In this document: positions 1 through 11,930 of the stretch, piece after piece
Position numbering within the stretch: position 1 is the stretch's first letter
How the letters are laid out: every line of letters starts with the position of its first letter
Source of the DNA: Cochliopodium minus
Taxonomy: Eukaryota > Discosea > Himatismenida > Cochliopodiidae
Direction: 5' to 3'
Length of the DNA: 64,000 nt
NCBI GenBank assembly: GCA_024220525.1
Contig: JAMYWO010000035.1
Coordinates: 44,813-108,812 of the forward strand
The notes under the pieces: model-generated
Seen by the model: the letters and a program-made list of their open reading frames with translations, nothing else
Told to the model about the DNA's origin: nothing
The model's database searches: none
Translations under genes and position numbers: made by a program

Positions 1-335
1 ATACTATCCCTTATCTCTTTTGAAATATTTTTTTTTTTTATACATCTATTCATATATCTCAACTTTGGATACTATATTAATTGTTCATAAAGATTCAATT
101 TTCATATCATCATTTGCAGATCTCTATCAAAATTGAATCCATTACCTCATTTCTGAGAACAAATTTTGATTATAAAACTCTTCAACTTTAAAAATTTAAA
201 AAAAAATTTTACATTTTTTTAAAAAAAGAGATTAATCTTTGTATAAAGAAGGATCAGAATCACATTTCTTCAAATTTTTTTCATTCTCTCCATTTTTTTT
301 TTTACATATTCTTTTATAAAAAAAAAAAAAAATAG
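1..335. other. AT-rich upstream stretch, probably intron of the OTU gene
   Basis: I see no convincing coding exon here. The stretch is A/T-rich, ends in a TAG at 333-335 and leads straight into the OTU exon, so it is most simply an intron. The OTU catalytic Cys box expected upstream is not visible, so that exon must lie left of the window. Confidence 0.4.
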
Positions 336-1514
336 ATTCAGTGGATTATTAAAAGCAGACATAGTGATACATCAATTAGATCAACCAAGATGGGAAATTA
401 AATATCCTTACGGAGCCGAAAGAACTCTGCACCTCTCTTACCACAACAATGATCATTACTCCAGCCTCAAACCCCTCTCTTCTGATGACAACTCTAGGAA
501 TAGCACTAACAACACTAATAACACTTCCAATAACGAAAATAATCCTACCGAAAAATACAGCAATAAAAAAAATTATAACAAAAATAAAAATAAAACTAAT
601 GATGAAAAAAAAATTAATGGTAAAATCAGTTTTTCATATCTTTAAAAATTTTAACATAATTTTTATTTTATCTCATTTTATAAAAAAAATAAAAAATTTT
701 TAAAAATAAAAATAAAAATTCTAAATTCATTTTTATTTTATTTTAAATTTGTAATTTTTTGAATTTATTAATGCTAATTCTAACATGAAATTATTTTATT
801 AATTTGTTTAAAAAACCCACAGAACAAAAACAAGAAGAAGAAAAAAAGAGACAAGAAGAGATAAAACAAAAAGAACAAAAAAAACAACAGAAGCAACAAA
901 AAGAACAAGAAGAGATGACAGAGGAAGAATCCATCGTTTCTGCAGCTACTGATTGTAAAAACGTTTCATTGATAAGACAATGTCTCATCGACAATTTTTA
1001 TGACATTTCTTCTACTATTGAACTTGTTCGTGTTTTAAATGAAACTTCTTCTTCTTTTAATGATGATTTTGGTGGTGGCAATGTTGGTTTCAACGATTAT
1101 GATTTTGATGATCAAAATAATGAAAATTTTGTTCATGTTAATGTGAATACTAATACTACTCACATTGGTGACAATAATACTGAAAATTACCAAAATTTCG
1201 ACAAATACAAAAATAAAAATAAAAACAATAATAATCATGGTGGCAGTCAAAAAAATAATAACCACAAGAATAATCCTAAAAAAAATTTGGACAACAAAAT
1301 GAACGAAGAGCAGAGAAGATATCTTGAGCTTTGCAAGAAATTTGAAAACAAGGATCTTTCCAACAAAGAAAGAAAAGAATTCAACAAACTGAAGAAAACC
1401 AATTTGGAAATCAACAACCTTCCTCTCGACAATGATGATAAAGTAGATTTGAAACTTTTAGAAGAAAAGACTTTAGAACAAACTGTAAAAGATCTTGGTT
1501 CTTTGCAAATATAA
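336..1514 (+). CDS. OTUD3-like OTU-family deubiquitinase, 3' part (5' end outside window)
   Basis: This is the C-terminal half of an OTU cysteine protease that removes ubiquitin. Exon 336(or 342)-619 encodes VIHQLDQPRWEI and then HLSYHNNDHYSSL, the typical last strand of the OTU fold with the catalytic His in the HY pair. A 203-bp intron (620-822) joins in phase to exon 823-1514. That exon begins with a Lys/Glu/Gln-rich helix, has a UBA-like segment (SIVSAATDCKNVSLIRQCL) and ends in an Asn-rich tail with a charged helix. OTU followed by a UBA-like helix bundle is the OTUD3 layout. The catalytic Cys exon lies upstream of base 1. The subgroup assignment is inferred from motifs by eye; OTU membership is secure. 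Confidence 0.75.
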
Positions 1515-1596
1515 AAATTAAATTTTTGTAATTAAAAAAAATAATTAAAAAAAAATATTTTCAATTTTATGAACAAGAACAAAAAAAACTTTTAAT

Positions 1597-4500
1597 TTAA
1601 TTTGGAGATTGGGTATAAAAAAGAAGAGTAGGTTTTAATCTCCCATCAAAACATCTTTGAAGAACACTTTCAAAAGAAACGCCAATCTCTTTGACAATAG
1701 AGTCATCAAAAACCATCCACTTGTTAGTAGCAAGAGAATAAAAGTAGCAAGAATAGTGTTTCAAATTGTAAAGGACCATTCCACGTAAATAATACTTGTT
1801 TTGTTGAAGAAAAGGCTGATTAATTTGTTCATCGTTTTGTGGCCCGTAAGAAGAGGGGGAGTCGTAGATTTGGTTCAGATCAATGTGGGGCTGGATTTTG
1901 TTTAAAATGGAAACCAGATCATTTTTCTGAATTTCTTCTTCCCAAGCAATTCCTGAAATAAAGAAAAAAAAAATTTTGTGAATAATGACAAAAAAAAATT
2001 GAAATAAAATTAATCAATTATAAATAAAAAAAATAAATACAAAAAATAAAAAATAAAAAAACAAAAATAAAAAATAATACCAATAGTATAGATAGGAGGG
2101 CTTTTGAGAAGATAAAGAGATGAATTGCAAACGAATTTACAGTTTTCCTGCTCACAAGTCTTTCTGTGAGGCTTGATTTGCTCGTAAACTATTTTCTCAA
2201 AAAAGTTGTGACGAGAGTTTAAAATTCCTATGGCGGGGAGATAAGCGAAATAGTTTTTTGAAGTTTTTGAAATGTCAGAAAATTGACATTTCTCACATTT
2301 AATCACCTCCATTTCTTCAATACCGAAGATATCATGTGAAATGCATCCTAATGAAAAAAAATTATTTGAATAATATTTAAATTTAATTTATTTTAGTCAT
2401 AATAATTTAAAATTTATATTTAATTTATTTTTTAATTTATTTTTAATTTATTTTTAATTTATTTTTAATTCAAAAAAGTTCATTTTTTGAATTTTTCACT
2501 TTTACCATTACAATTTGTTTCTTTATGATCATCTTGGAGATTTTTGTTCCAAACTCTGTCCAAACATTCCAAAACAGCTTCCAAAGCTTTAAAATGAAAA
2601 AAAATAAAAAAAAAAAATTTTTGGATTGATTTTTTTATTTTTTTAATTATTTTATTTTTTAAATATTTTATTTTTTAAATATTTTATTTTTTAAATATTT
2701 TATTTTTTAAATATTTTATTTTTTAAATATTATTTTTTAAAAATAATTTTATTTTTTAAAAAAATTTTCATTTAATTATTTTTAATTTTAATTTTAATTT
2801 TAATAATTTTAAATAAAAAAAAATTAATTTTTTTTTTTCACCTTCATTCGCATCAGCCAAGTCGTTGAATTGAAATTTGGATTGAGACTGGTAGAGTTTT
2901 TGGAGACTAAGTCTTAACTGGAAAGGAGGGATCACCCTCTCTTCGCTCCACTTGTAGTTCATGAAGACCTCCTTCAAAAAAAAACAAAAAAAATTAAAAA
3001 AATAATAAAAAATATTAAAAAAATAATTTAACAAAAAAATATTTAATATATTTTAAAAAAATAAATTTGGATAATTATATATTTAGATAATTAAATATAA
3101 ATATATTCAAGAAAAAAAATTAAATTATAAACAATTATTTTAAAAAATGTTACAAACAAAAATAAATTAATTTTGAAAAATTAAAAAATAAATTCTGTTT
3201 AAAAAAAAAAGATATTAAAAATAAATTCAAAATTAAAAAATTTTATTTATTTAATAAATTAATTAAAAATGAAAAAGAGATAATTTACTTTTAATGCACA
3301 ATATATACAGAGACAAGAATGAGGATGTTGAAAAAGAGAGTTCTCGCAAGAAGATACAAAATAAGAGTGAAACTCTTTCAGATTCCACAGGCTCTGTATT
3401 ATCACGTTCAAAAAGCAGTTGTTTTCTCCATTGTTATTTTCTAGACCTGTTTTTAAAAAAAAATTAAAAAATTAAAAAATTAAAAATAAATAAATAATAA
3501 AAAATAAAATTGAAAATTAAAAAATAATAAAAATAATAAAAAATAAAAATTTAAAATTTTAAAAAAAAATAATAAAAAATAAAATAATAAAAAATAAAAA
3601 AATTAAATAAAAAAGAAAATTAAAAATTAAAATAATAAAATAAAAATAGAAAAATAAAATGAAAAAATATAAAAATAAAAAATAAAAAAATAAAAAAGTA
3701 ACCCTTTGGTGAAGTGTTCTCAATGTGAGAGTTGTCTTGAGAGTTAGAGTTAAAGTTTTTGTTTTTTCCCTCAAGCAAGAGAAGATTTATTTTCTGCATA
3801 ATTATTTCCTCATTATTGACATTATTAATCACATTGTTATTAGTATTATTTTCATTATTATTTTTAATCACATTATTATTTAGATTTAAATTATTATTTT
3901 GATTTAAATTATTATTTTGATTTAAATTATTATTTTGATTTAAATTATTATTTTGATTGTTATTATTTACTTGGAAATTATTATGATTATTAGTGCTAAT
4001 GTAGTTAAGAGCAGTGTTACTATTATTGTTATGAGTGGTATTGTTTAAATCTAGATTTTGAAGAGAGAAAATGTTTTGTGGAGGAGAAAATATATCGTAA
4101 TTATAATTTTTATCTCCTGGGGAAGAATCATATTTCTGATTGCAATTTACCTTTTCATTATTTTTATTTTCATTCACTGTATTTACATTGGTGGTGGAAT
4201 GAAGATGATCATTGTTCTCAAAGATGATCTCCTTCTCGAAATCGATGATGATGTTGTTAATATCGCAGCTTATCTTGCTGATAGAATTCAATATTTCATC
4301 CTGATTGCCCATTCCCGATCCTTCCACATTTCCTTTTTTATCATTAGCCCTATCATCTTCATTCTTCGATGAATCACTAATATTAAGATTATCAAGTGGA
4401 TTATTTCCATTAATAACTTTATTATTAGATAGAGTTTCTCCATTTAGATTATTATCTGTATTATTCCCATTGGTATCTATCAAACCAGTATTATTTTGAT

Positions 4501-5465
4501 CATTGTTGCTTTTTTCTTTTTGTGGCTTGATATTGAAACGAAGAAAGGAGATGAGGGTGTTCACATCTTTGTTTATCTCTCCCAACAACNNNNNNNNNNN
4601 NNNNNNNNNNNNNNNNNNNNNNNNNNNNNNNNNNNNNNNNNNNNNNNNNNNNNNNNNNNNNNNNNNNNNNNNNNNNNNNNNNNNNNNNNTTTCTTTTTGT
4701 GGCTTGATATTGAAACGAAGAAAGGAGATGAGGGTGTTCACATCTTTGTTTATCTCTCCCAACAACTCGAGAAAAGGGTTTAATGAAGATGAAGAAGTGA
4801 GATCGAGAATATGATCCTTGAATGCTCCAACATTTCTTTCAAAGGTGATTAAATCATCCAATTTATCGAGATGAGAATTATCTTTTATGATTTCTTTGCT
4901 TTCTCTTTCATTTTGAATATCTTCTTTATTCAGGATCTCCATCTTCTCATTCTTGATTATCAAGCATAATTGCATCTCAATAGCAAATCCAAAATTTGAG
5001 ATCTCTTCTATTTTAGACATGATGTTATCTTGGTTGAATAAATTGTCTTTAATATTGGATATTTCTATCCAATATTTCATCTGTTCCATAAGTTCGTGTA
5101 TTATTTCCAATGAATTGATTATTTGTTCTTTATCTGAAAGATATTGTGATATATCATTTGAAAGTTGAACTAATATTCTTCCCGATACTGTAAATTCTGA
5201 TTTTCCCAAATATATTTTGAACAATGAAATCAACTGTATAACAATTTATTTTATGAAATAGTTTATATTTCTCCAAATTAAATTTCAATTTTACTTTGAT
5301 GAAAGGTGTTTTATTGTATTTTTGTTGTTGGCTTTTCCCGATTTCTTCTAACTTATTATATATTGTATTTATTTTTTTGGAAATAGATCCTATTTCACTA
5401 ATTCCTTTTTCATCTTCCAAATATTTTTTAATTTCATACAACTCCAAAAGAATTTGTAAGTCCAT
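1597..5465 (-). CDS. USP53/USP54-like ubiquitin carboxyl-terminal hydrolase
   Basis: Seven exons close in phase: 5465-5295, 5233-3703, 3446-3289, 2971-2842, 2586-2506, 2347-2081, 1952-1597 (about 898 codons counting the gap). The first 570 residues are a helical, then Asn-rich extension. The C-terminal third is a USP catalytic domain. The Cys box GENNCFLNVIIQSLW has its nucleophile in exon 3. Then come CLCIYCALKEVF, LRLSLQKLYQS and NDLADANEALEA, zinc-type C-x2-C pairs (CEKC) and the His box KHYSCYFYSLATNKWMVFDD. SPKGLENN before the Cys box and CISHDIF match the USP53/USP54/plant At3g47910 branch. In animals USP53/54 were long thought inactive and later linked to K63 chains; here Cys and His are both intact. 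An assembly gap at 4589-4689 lies in the disordered part. Confidence 0.85.
2641..2760. repeat. 16-bp AT tandem repeat in a USP intron
   Basis: About five near-perfect copies of AAATATTTTATTTTTT lie between exons 4 and 5 of the USP gene. This is simple intronic expansion with no coding content. Confidence 0.8.
4513..4588. repeat. Left copy of a 76-bp sequence duplicated across an assembly gap
   Basis: Bases 4513-4588 are identical to 4690-4765 on the other side of the N run. Both copies encode the same peptide in the same frame (offset 177 bases). This is the signature of two contig ends that overlap but were not merged. Confidence 0.9.
4589..4689. other. Assembly gap (101 N) with duplicated flanks
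   Basis: A run of 101 N sits in exon 2 of the USP gene. The flanks repeat the same 76 bp, so the gap is probably false. Closing it on the overlap keeps the reading frame and removes 59 codons (the gap plus one copy of the repeat). Confidence 0.95.
4690..4765. repeat. Right copy of the 76-bp gap-flanking duplication
   Basis: Identical to 4513-4588. It continues rightward into unique USP coding sequence, so it is probably the genuine copy. Confidence 0.9.
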
Positions 5466-6321
5466 CTACTCAATTTTTTTTTTTATTTTGGGATTAAAGT
5501 TTATTAGGCTTTTTAATTAGATTTGAAAAATAATTTTATTTGAGAATTTGCTTTTAATTTGAAATCTTTTAGTAAATAATCAATCTTTGTTCAGATTCTT
5601 TTGGCATTTTCTTTACTTCATATGTGTAGAATCCTGACTCTATCAAGATAGGTTCTATTAAAAATAAAATTTATAAAAAATTGGAAAAAAATTTGAAAAA
5701 ATTTAATTAATAGTGATATAATAAATAATTTTGTCAGAACGTAGGTAGGTGACATCATAGATCTAGTAAGGATCTAAGATCGGCAAAAATTCTTCATCAT
5801 TCAAAATATTTTTCATTTATAAATTGAGAAAACTATTTTTACCTTTATGGATTAATAATCAATATTAATAGGTAACACTTTATGAATATTGGGTCATTTA
5901 AAAATAGAAAAGTTTATTTTTATATTCAGAAATCGTTTTTTTTTTTATATTTTAAAATTTAATAAATTAAAAAAAAAGCAAAAAAAAATGATATGTATTC
6001 ATCAATAGGAAGCATTTCAAAAAAAAAAAGGATTGTTTCGGAAATATTTTACTTAATATTCAATTTTCTTTTCGAATGGAAAGATTGCAAACCCCTCAAA
6101 TTTAACCCAAAATACATTCAATAATTTTGAACTTAGATGTATAATCATATTTTGTTTTAATTTGATCATTTTAAAGCCCCTTTTGAATGTGAAATAAATT
6201 TAAAAAAAAAATATAGTTGAAAAAATAAAAAAAAAAATTGCAAACAAAATACATCATAATAGTTTCAATAGTTGGAATAATAATCTATCAATTGATACAA
6301 TCAAATTTAAACAATAAACAA
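5466..6321. other. Divergent spacer between the USP and glyoxalase II genes
   Basis: The USP gene runs left and the glyoxalase gene runs right, so this 0.85 kb holds both promoters. It is A/T-rich, with poly-T runs near both starts. The only coding-like content is the small minus-strand remnant listed at 5572-5842. Confidence 0.6.
5572..5842 (-). pseudogene. Short exon-like remnant, unidentified
   Basis: On the minus strand an ATG near 5820 opens MKNILNDEEFLPILDPY, then a TAG stop, then IYDVTYLRSDKIIYYITI in the same frame. A second piece (EPILIESGFYTYEVKKMPKE, stop at 5572) follows after a TAG acceptor-like site. The beta-strand-like pattern reads as one small domain, but no clean GT donor joins the pieces and the in-frame TAG breaks the first. 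I do not recognise the family. It could be a decayed gene or a chance run. Confidence 0.3.
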
Positions 6322-7697
6322 ATGGAAATTGAAAAGAGATTTGAAATAATCCAATTATCTTTGTTCAAAGATAATTATTCCTTCCTTGTGGTCTGTAAAA
6401 AAACAAAGGAAACAGTAGCTGTGTAAAAATAAAACCAAAATTTTAAAATATATGCATTTTTCAGTGAAATTGAATTGTTCTTTCATCCAATTTTTTCTTT
6501 ACAAATAAAGAGATGCTGCAGAAGTATCAGTAGCAACTGAAATAGAAAATAGGTAGTGTATAAATCATAATTATAAATTTTTTTGCTTTTTTAAAATTAA
6601 ACGTTGAAAATTAATATTTTAAAATCAAGAGGATTGAATCTTGTTGCATTATTGTCAACACATCATCATTGGGATCATGCAGTAATAAAAAAAAAATTTA
6701 ATATTTTTTTATATTTTATTTTTGAAGGGAGGAAATACAAAAATGTTGGAAAAATTTCCTCAAGCTAAAGTATATGGAGGAAGTAAAAAAGTACAAGCAG
6801 TAACCCATGTAGTGGGAGAAGGAGATGAGATCACTTTCGGAGATAATTTGAAGATAAAAGTAATTTCCGCTTACTGTCATACTGATGTAATTAAAAAAGA
6901 ATTTTTTATTCTTTGTTAACTTTTTCTTTATTGTCTTCATTTTCAAAATAGGATCACATTTTGTTCTATTTTGAAGATGGAAATAATAAATCTCTTTTCA
7001 CTGGAGATACTTTGTTGTAAAAATAAAAAAATTTTTTTTTTTATACAATAATCTGACCTTTCATTGAATTTTTTAGTGTTGGAGGATGTAAAAAAATTTT
7101 TGTTCAAAATGATTTTTAATTAATTATTTTTAAAAAGGCGGAAAATTCTTTGAGGGAGTAAAATTTTGATTTCTTTTTTTTTTTTTATAAGTTATTAATG
7201 ATTCTTTTCATTTACATTAGACCCCAAATGATATGTATGTAGCTCTTCAAAAAGTTGTAAAATTAGACAAGGAGACAGTAATTTATTGTGGGCATGAATA
7301 CACTGAAAGTAACTTGAGAGTAATTTTTTTTAATCTCTTTTTTTATTTGATTTTACACATTTTTTTTTACACTAAAAAACAGTTTTGTCTTTCCATCGAA
7401 CCTGAAAACAAATTTTTGATAGAAAAAGTCGAATGGGTAAAACAAAGAAGACAACAAAATTTACCAACAGTCCCATCTTTGTTATCTGTAAATATTTTCA
7501 TTAAACTTTTTTCTTTTTTTTATTTCGATTATTTCTTTTGAATTAATTGTTTTAATATTTTTTAAAAGGAGGAGCTTTCTTACAACGTTTTCTTGAGAAC
7601 CACCGAACCTACTGTCGTGAATGGACTCAAAGTTGACCCTAAACTCAGCCCAAGTGAAGTTCTTGGTCTTTTAAGAGAAGCTAAAAACAAGTTTTAG
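6322..7697 (+). CDS. Hydroxyacylglutathione hydrolase (glyoxalase II), metallo-beta-lactamase fold
   Basis: This enzyme hydrolyses S-lactoylglutathione to lactate and glutathione, the second step of methylglyoxal detoxification. Ten exons join in phase: 6322-6422, 6511-6552, 6630-6681, 6728-6886, 6952-7016, 7077-7087, 7138-7157, 7221-7319, 7383-7487, 7569-7697. The protein has the metal-binding motif LLSTHHHWDHAGGN, then VISAYCHTDDH, LFTGDTLFVGGCGKFFEG, YCGHEYTESNLRF and a C-terminal FLRTTEPTV helix, all typical of GLO2. The start MEIEKRFEIIQLSLFKDNY fits the usual cytosolic N-terminus. An upstream hydrophobic run in frame (6238-6321) has no ATG. Two exons are only 11 and 20 nt; their phases fit exactly. 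Confidence 0.93.
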
Positions 7698-8107
7698 AGA
7701 TTATGATCCTTTTTTTTAAAAACAATCAAAATATTAAAAATTTTTCAATCTTTTAATAAGTATCTTTGCAAAAGTTTGTTGAACACTAATTTAATTATTA
7801 TTTAATCAAATTCAAAAATAAATTTAATATAATTTGTCCATATTTGAATTCTGGAATCAACTCTTTTGAAGCTAATCTTTTTTCAATCTTCATTTTTTTT
7901 TCAATTTAATATATAGGAAAAATAAAGTTCATTTCAAAGAGATGATCAATTTCGAAAAGTATTATAAAATGGAAATTTTATCCTAAAATGATCAAACCTT
8001 TACATTTAAAAAAAAAAAAAAAAAATTGGAAAGCAAAAATCAAAGAAAAGAAAACTAAATTTTTTTTCAATACTCAATTACATAACCAAACATCATAAAA
8101 AAATAGA
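7698..8107. other. Spacer between glyoxalase II and the BAR-RhoGEF gene
   Basis: Roughly 410 bp of A/T-rich sequence between two genes on the same strand. It must hold the terminator of the first and promoter of the second; I see no gene and no recognisable signal. Confidence 0.5.
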
Positions 8108-11100
8108 ATGGATTTTTTCAATAGAGTAAAGAATAAACTTAAAACGGAACAAAGCCCGGTTATGCAACATGAATCAGAGATGGTTCCAAATTCAACGAAA
8201 TATGCGACAACATCTAATTCATTGAGGGATGAATATAAGCAGCTTGAACTCAATAAAACTTTTTTGGAGGAAATAAATTCGAAATTAACAAAGGTAGCCA
8301 AGATAAGGAATACCTACAATGAAGAGATGAAGAATATCTCGGTGCTCTTTGATAATTTTTACAAATCTTCCCCTCAGAATCAACCAATCAGTGGATATTT
8401 AAAGATAATCTCTGAATATTTCAACAAAATATCTTTGTCCAGCCAGAATTTGGATGATGAGATAGCTATGAAAGGTAAAAGCTAAATATAAATCTCAATT
8501 GAAATAAAAATATTTTAAAATTAGCCCTAATTATCTCATAATATTTTTGATCATTTTTAATTTAATTAAATATTTCTTTATTCCTAGCTCGAATTTTTTG
8601 AGGTTAATTAGAATTTAAATAAATAATTTTCTCTTTTATTAATCTAATTTTTTTTATCAAATTGAAACATATTTTTTAATTTTTAATTTTAATTTTTATT
8701 TTTTTATTAAATGTGATATTTTTATAAAAATTGAAAAATCTTGAATTATTCGAAATTTATTAGCATCAAAGTTTTGAGTTCTTGTTTGTATCAGATCATT
8801 TCAAGTATAATGCTTAAAATCATGGTGATTACAGAAATGTACATTTGCAAAATTGATTACTATATAATTGAATCACTTTATCTTTATAATGAATTCAAAT
8901 GATTTTACAAAAAATTTTTTTTTTGGAGGTGCTCATTATGACCGAGAATAACATATCTTAATTAGAAAGAAAAATATTTTATTTTTTGTTTTAATTTCGA
9001 TGCGATTCTTGGTTTTTACTGTTTGCTTAAAGTTTTATAAAAAAATTTAATTTTTAATTTTTTTTTTGAATGATTAAAATATTTTCAAATGGAAAGAGAA
9101 ATTTTTTTTTTTAAACAATATTTTTATTATATTATTTTTATTATATTTTTTTTTATTCAAAAAATTCTAGTAATAAAGCCACTAGGAGAAATTTTGAGTG
9201 TCAACATGGTACAAGCAGAATACTCAAAGAAAAAAATGAATGATGTGCTCGACAAATACGACCAAGCCATCAAAAAAGTGGAGAGGCAACAAAAAGACCA
9301 GAATAAACGTAATGAGTTACTCGAAGAACTCAGCGAGTGCAACAACAAAAGGATCATTTATGAGGAACAAACTCTTTACAATTTGAAAGGTAAAAGATCA
9401 TTTTATTTTTATTTATTCATTTATTTTAATAATTTTTTATTATATATTTTTTTAATTAATTTAATTTAATTTTTTATTTGTATTGATTTAATTTTTTGAT
9501 TTAAAAATTTTATTTTATTTAAATTAATTATTTATTTTTAATTTATTTAATTTTTTATTTGTATGATTTAATATTTTTATTTTATACCATTATTTTCATT
9601 TTTTTTTTGATTGACCATTTTATTTTATTTATTTATTTATTTCTATTTTATTCATTGATTTAATAAAATAAGTTGATTTTATTTTTACTTATTTCTGTTT
9701 TTAATCTTTTTATCAATTTTTTTTTTATTTATTTTTTTATTTTGATATTTTAATTATTTAAAATTTTCATCATTTTCATTTTTTTTTTTTGAATGAAGAA
9801 ATGAACAACAAAAACGAAATTAAATTGGTGAATTTGTTGAGAAATTTTGAGAGTTGCCATTTGGAGTATTTCCAATACATGAAAAGCTCCACTAAAATCG
9901 AAAATAAACTCTCCTCCCCCTTCTCCATGTTTTCCTCCAAGAAAGAAGAGTTGTTGGATGGAGGGAAACCCATTGATAATCTAGCTATCGAGACTTTTTA
10001 TTCAAAGGATAATAAGTTTGAGATTGGTAACTTATTTTTTTATTTTTAAAATTTTTTATTTTTAAATAATTTTTTATTTTTAAATAATTTTTTATTTATT
10101 AAAAATTTTTTATAGTTTTTCGTTTTTATTTGAATTGTGATTTTTTAATTTAATTGTTTATTCTCAAATTTTGATATTTTTGTAATTATTTATTCAAAAG
10201 TTTTTATTTTTAATTGTGATTATTTTCAATCTTTCTTTTTAATTTGTAAATTAATTATTAAAAAATATATTTTAAATAATATTTGTAAATTTTTTTTTTT
10301 CAAATTAATAATAATTTTTTGATTTTATTTTTTTTTCATCAATTTTTTTTTTTTAATTTTATTTTATTTTTAAAACTGATCATTTTTTTTGATTAATTTA
10401 TTAATTTATTGAAGAACCACTTGATGATTTGCATCATTTCTTTATTGACTTTGTGAAAGACGAGAGAGCATACGTGAAAACTCTGAAAATAATAAAGTTT
10501 GATTTCATTAACAATTTAAAAATTTACGAAAACATTTTGGAAGTTAAAATGAACAATGTTGAATTAAAATCAATATTCTCTAACGTTGAACTCCTTTATG
10601 ATTTACATAAATCTTTTCTTGAAAAGGTTCTTATTTTTTTTAATTTATTTTTTTGTTATTTTTTAAATTATCTTAATATTTTTTTATTAATCAATCTCAT
10701 TATTTTATTTTTTTATATTTTTTTTAAAATATCTTTTTTTTTCTTTAAATATTTTTTATTAATCTCATTTTTTATTTTTTATTATATTTAATTTTTGTTA
10801 TTTTTTATTATATTTATTAACTTTTGTTTATTTTTCATCTTAATTTCTCCAATATTTTTGTTTTTTTTTTCAAATTATTTTTTTACATTTAATTTTTCTT
10901 TTGTTTTGAAATTTTTTTTCATTTTTTATCTTTTTTTTTTTTTCATTTTTTTATTTTTTCTTTAAATCAGTTTGAGGAACAAGTGAAAGGTTACCCACAA
11001 AAAATTATTTTTGGGGAGAACATAGTGGAGTTTGTGAAGAAATTGGAGATGTACAACGAATATTTGTCTCACTTTTCCACCTCCCTTTTCTTGCTTGAAA

Positions 11101-11676
11101 CTTCCTCCAAACAGAGTCCCCTCAAAGATTTCTTGAACTGTTTTGAAAAAAAAGTTACTTTGAAAGAATTATTGTAAGAAATAAAATAAAATATAAAGTA
11201 AAAATAAAAATAAAAAGTAAAATTATAAATAAGGATGTTAAAAAAATAAAATTAAAAAATTAAAAAATTAAAATCAAAAGTAAATGAAAATATTAATGAG
11301 TTAAAAATATTAAATTAAAAATAAATAAATAAAAAATAAAAGTAAAGAGAAATAAAATAAAAATATTAATGAGTTAAAAATATTAAATTAAAAATGAATA
11401 AATAAAAAATAAGGATTTTGAAAATAAACAAAAAAATTAAAATTAAAATTGAAATTAAATTAAAAAATAAAAAACAAAAAAAATTAAATAAATATTTAAA
11501 ATTAATTTTTTTTTTAATCTTTTGATAGAAATGTTCCAGTAAATAGAGTAATGAGCTACAAAAACTCTTTGGAGAAGCTGAAAACCCTTTCTTCTCCTGT
11601 CTTGTTCACTGAGGATGTGCAAGAACCTCTTCCGAATCCAGAAAAGAAACAAGAAACAAAGGGTAAAAAAAAATAA
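8108..11676 (+). CDS. BAR-domain RhoGEF (BAR + DH, no PH)
   Basis: Six exons close in phase (8108-8474, 9171-9389, 9799-10026, 10415-10626, 10971-11173, 11529-11676; 458 aa). Residues about 1-270 form a long-helix BAR-type domain: MDFFNRVKNKL at the start, IKPLGEILSVNMVQ, then long charged helices. Such domains dimerise and sense membrane curvature. Residues about 275-455 are a DH (RhoGEF) domain: the first conserved region has KDERAYVKTLKII, then IFSNVELLYDLHKSFLEK, and the last helix has LKELLNVPVNRVMSYKNSL. DH domains load GTP on Rho-family GTPases. A PH domain, the usual partner, is missing; the BAR could supply membrane binding instead. The gene converges on a RhoGAP-like gene. The stop could be replaced by a small extra exon, but nothing coding follows. 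Confidence 0.8.
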
Positions 11677-11765
11677 AAAATCTAAAGAATAAAAACAAAA
11701 AAAATTTTTAAATAAAACAAAATATTTTATTTTAACATAAAAAATTAAAAAATAAAACGAAAATT

Positions 11766-11796
<31 letters not shown>

Positions 11797-11930
11797 CGAA
11801 AATTTAAAAAATGAAAAATGAAAATATAAAAAATAAAAATAAATGTATTAAACTAAATCAAATTGACAATAAAAAATTAAGTCATAAATGAAATAAAAAG
11901 AATTATTTTTAAAAAAAATTTGCTTTAAAA
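11677..11930. other. Convergent spacer between RhoGEF and RhoGAP-like genes
   Basis: About 250 bp of nearly pure A/T between two 3' ends. It must carry both polyadenylation signals. No other content seen. Confidence 0.5.

Noticed and set aside
5760-5780. In-frame TAG taken as sign of a reassigned stop codon
   Set aside because: Confident genes here end at TAA, TGA and TAG with family-typical lengths, so the standard code applies.
6238-6321. Hydrophobic N-terminal extension of glyoxalase II (possible membrane anchor)
   Set aside because: No ATG opens it; the Met at 6322 matches the family start.
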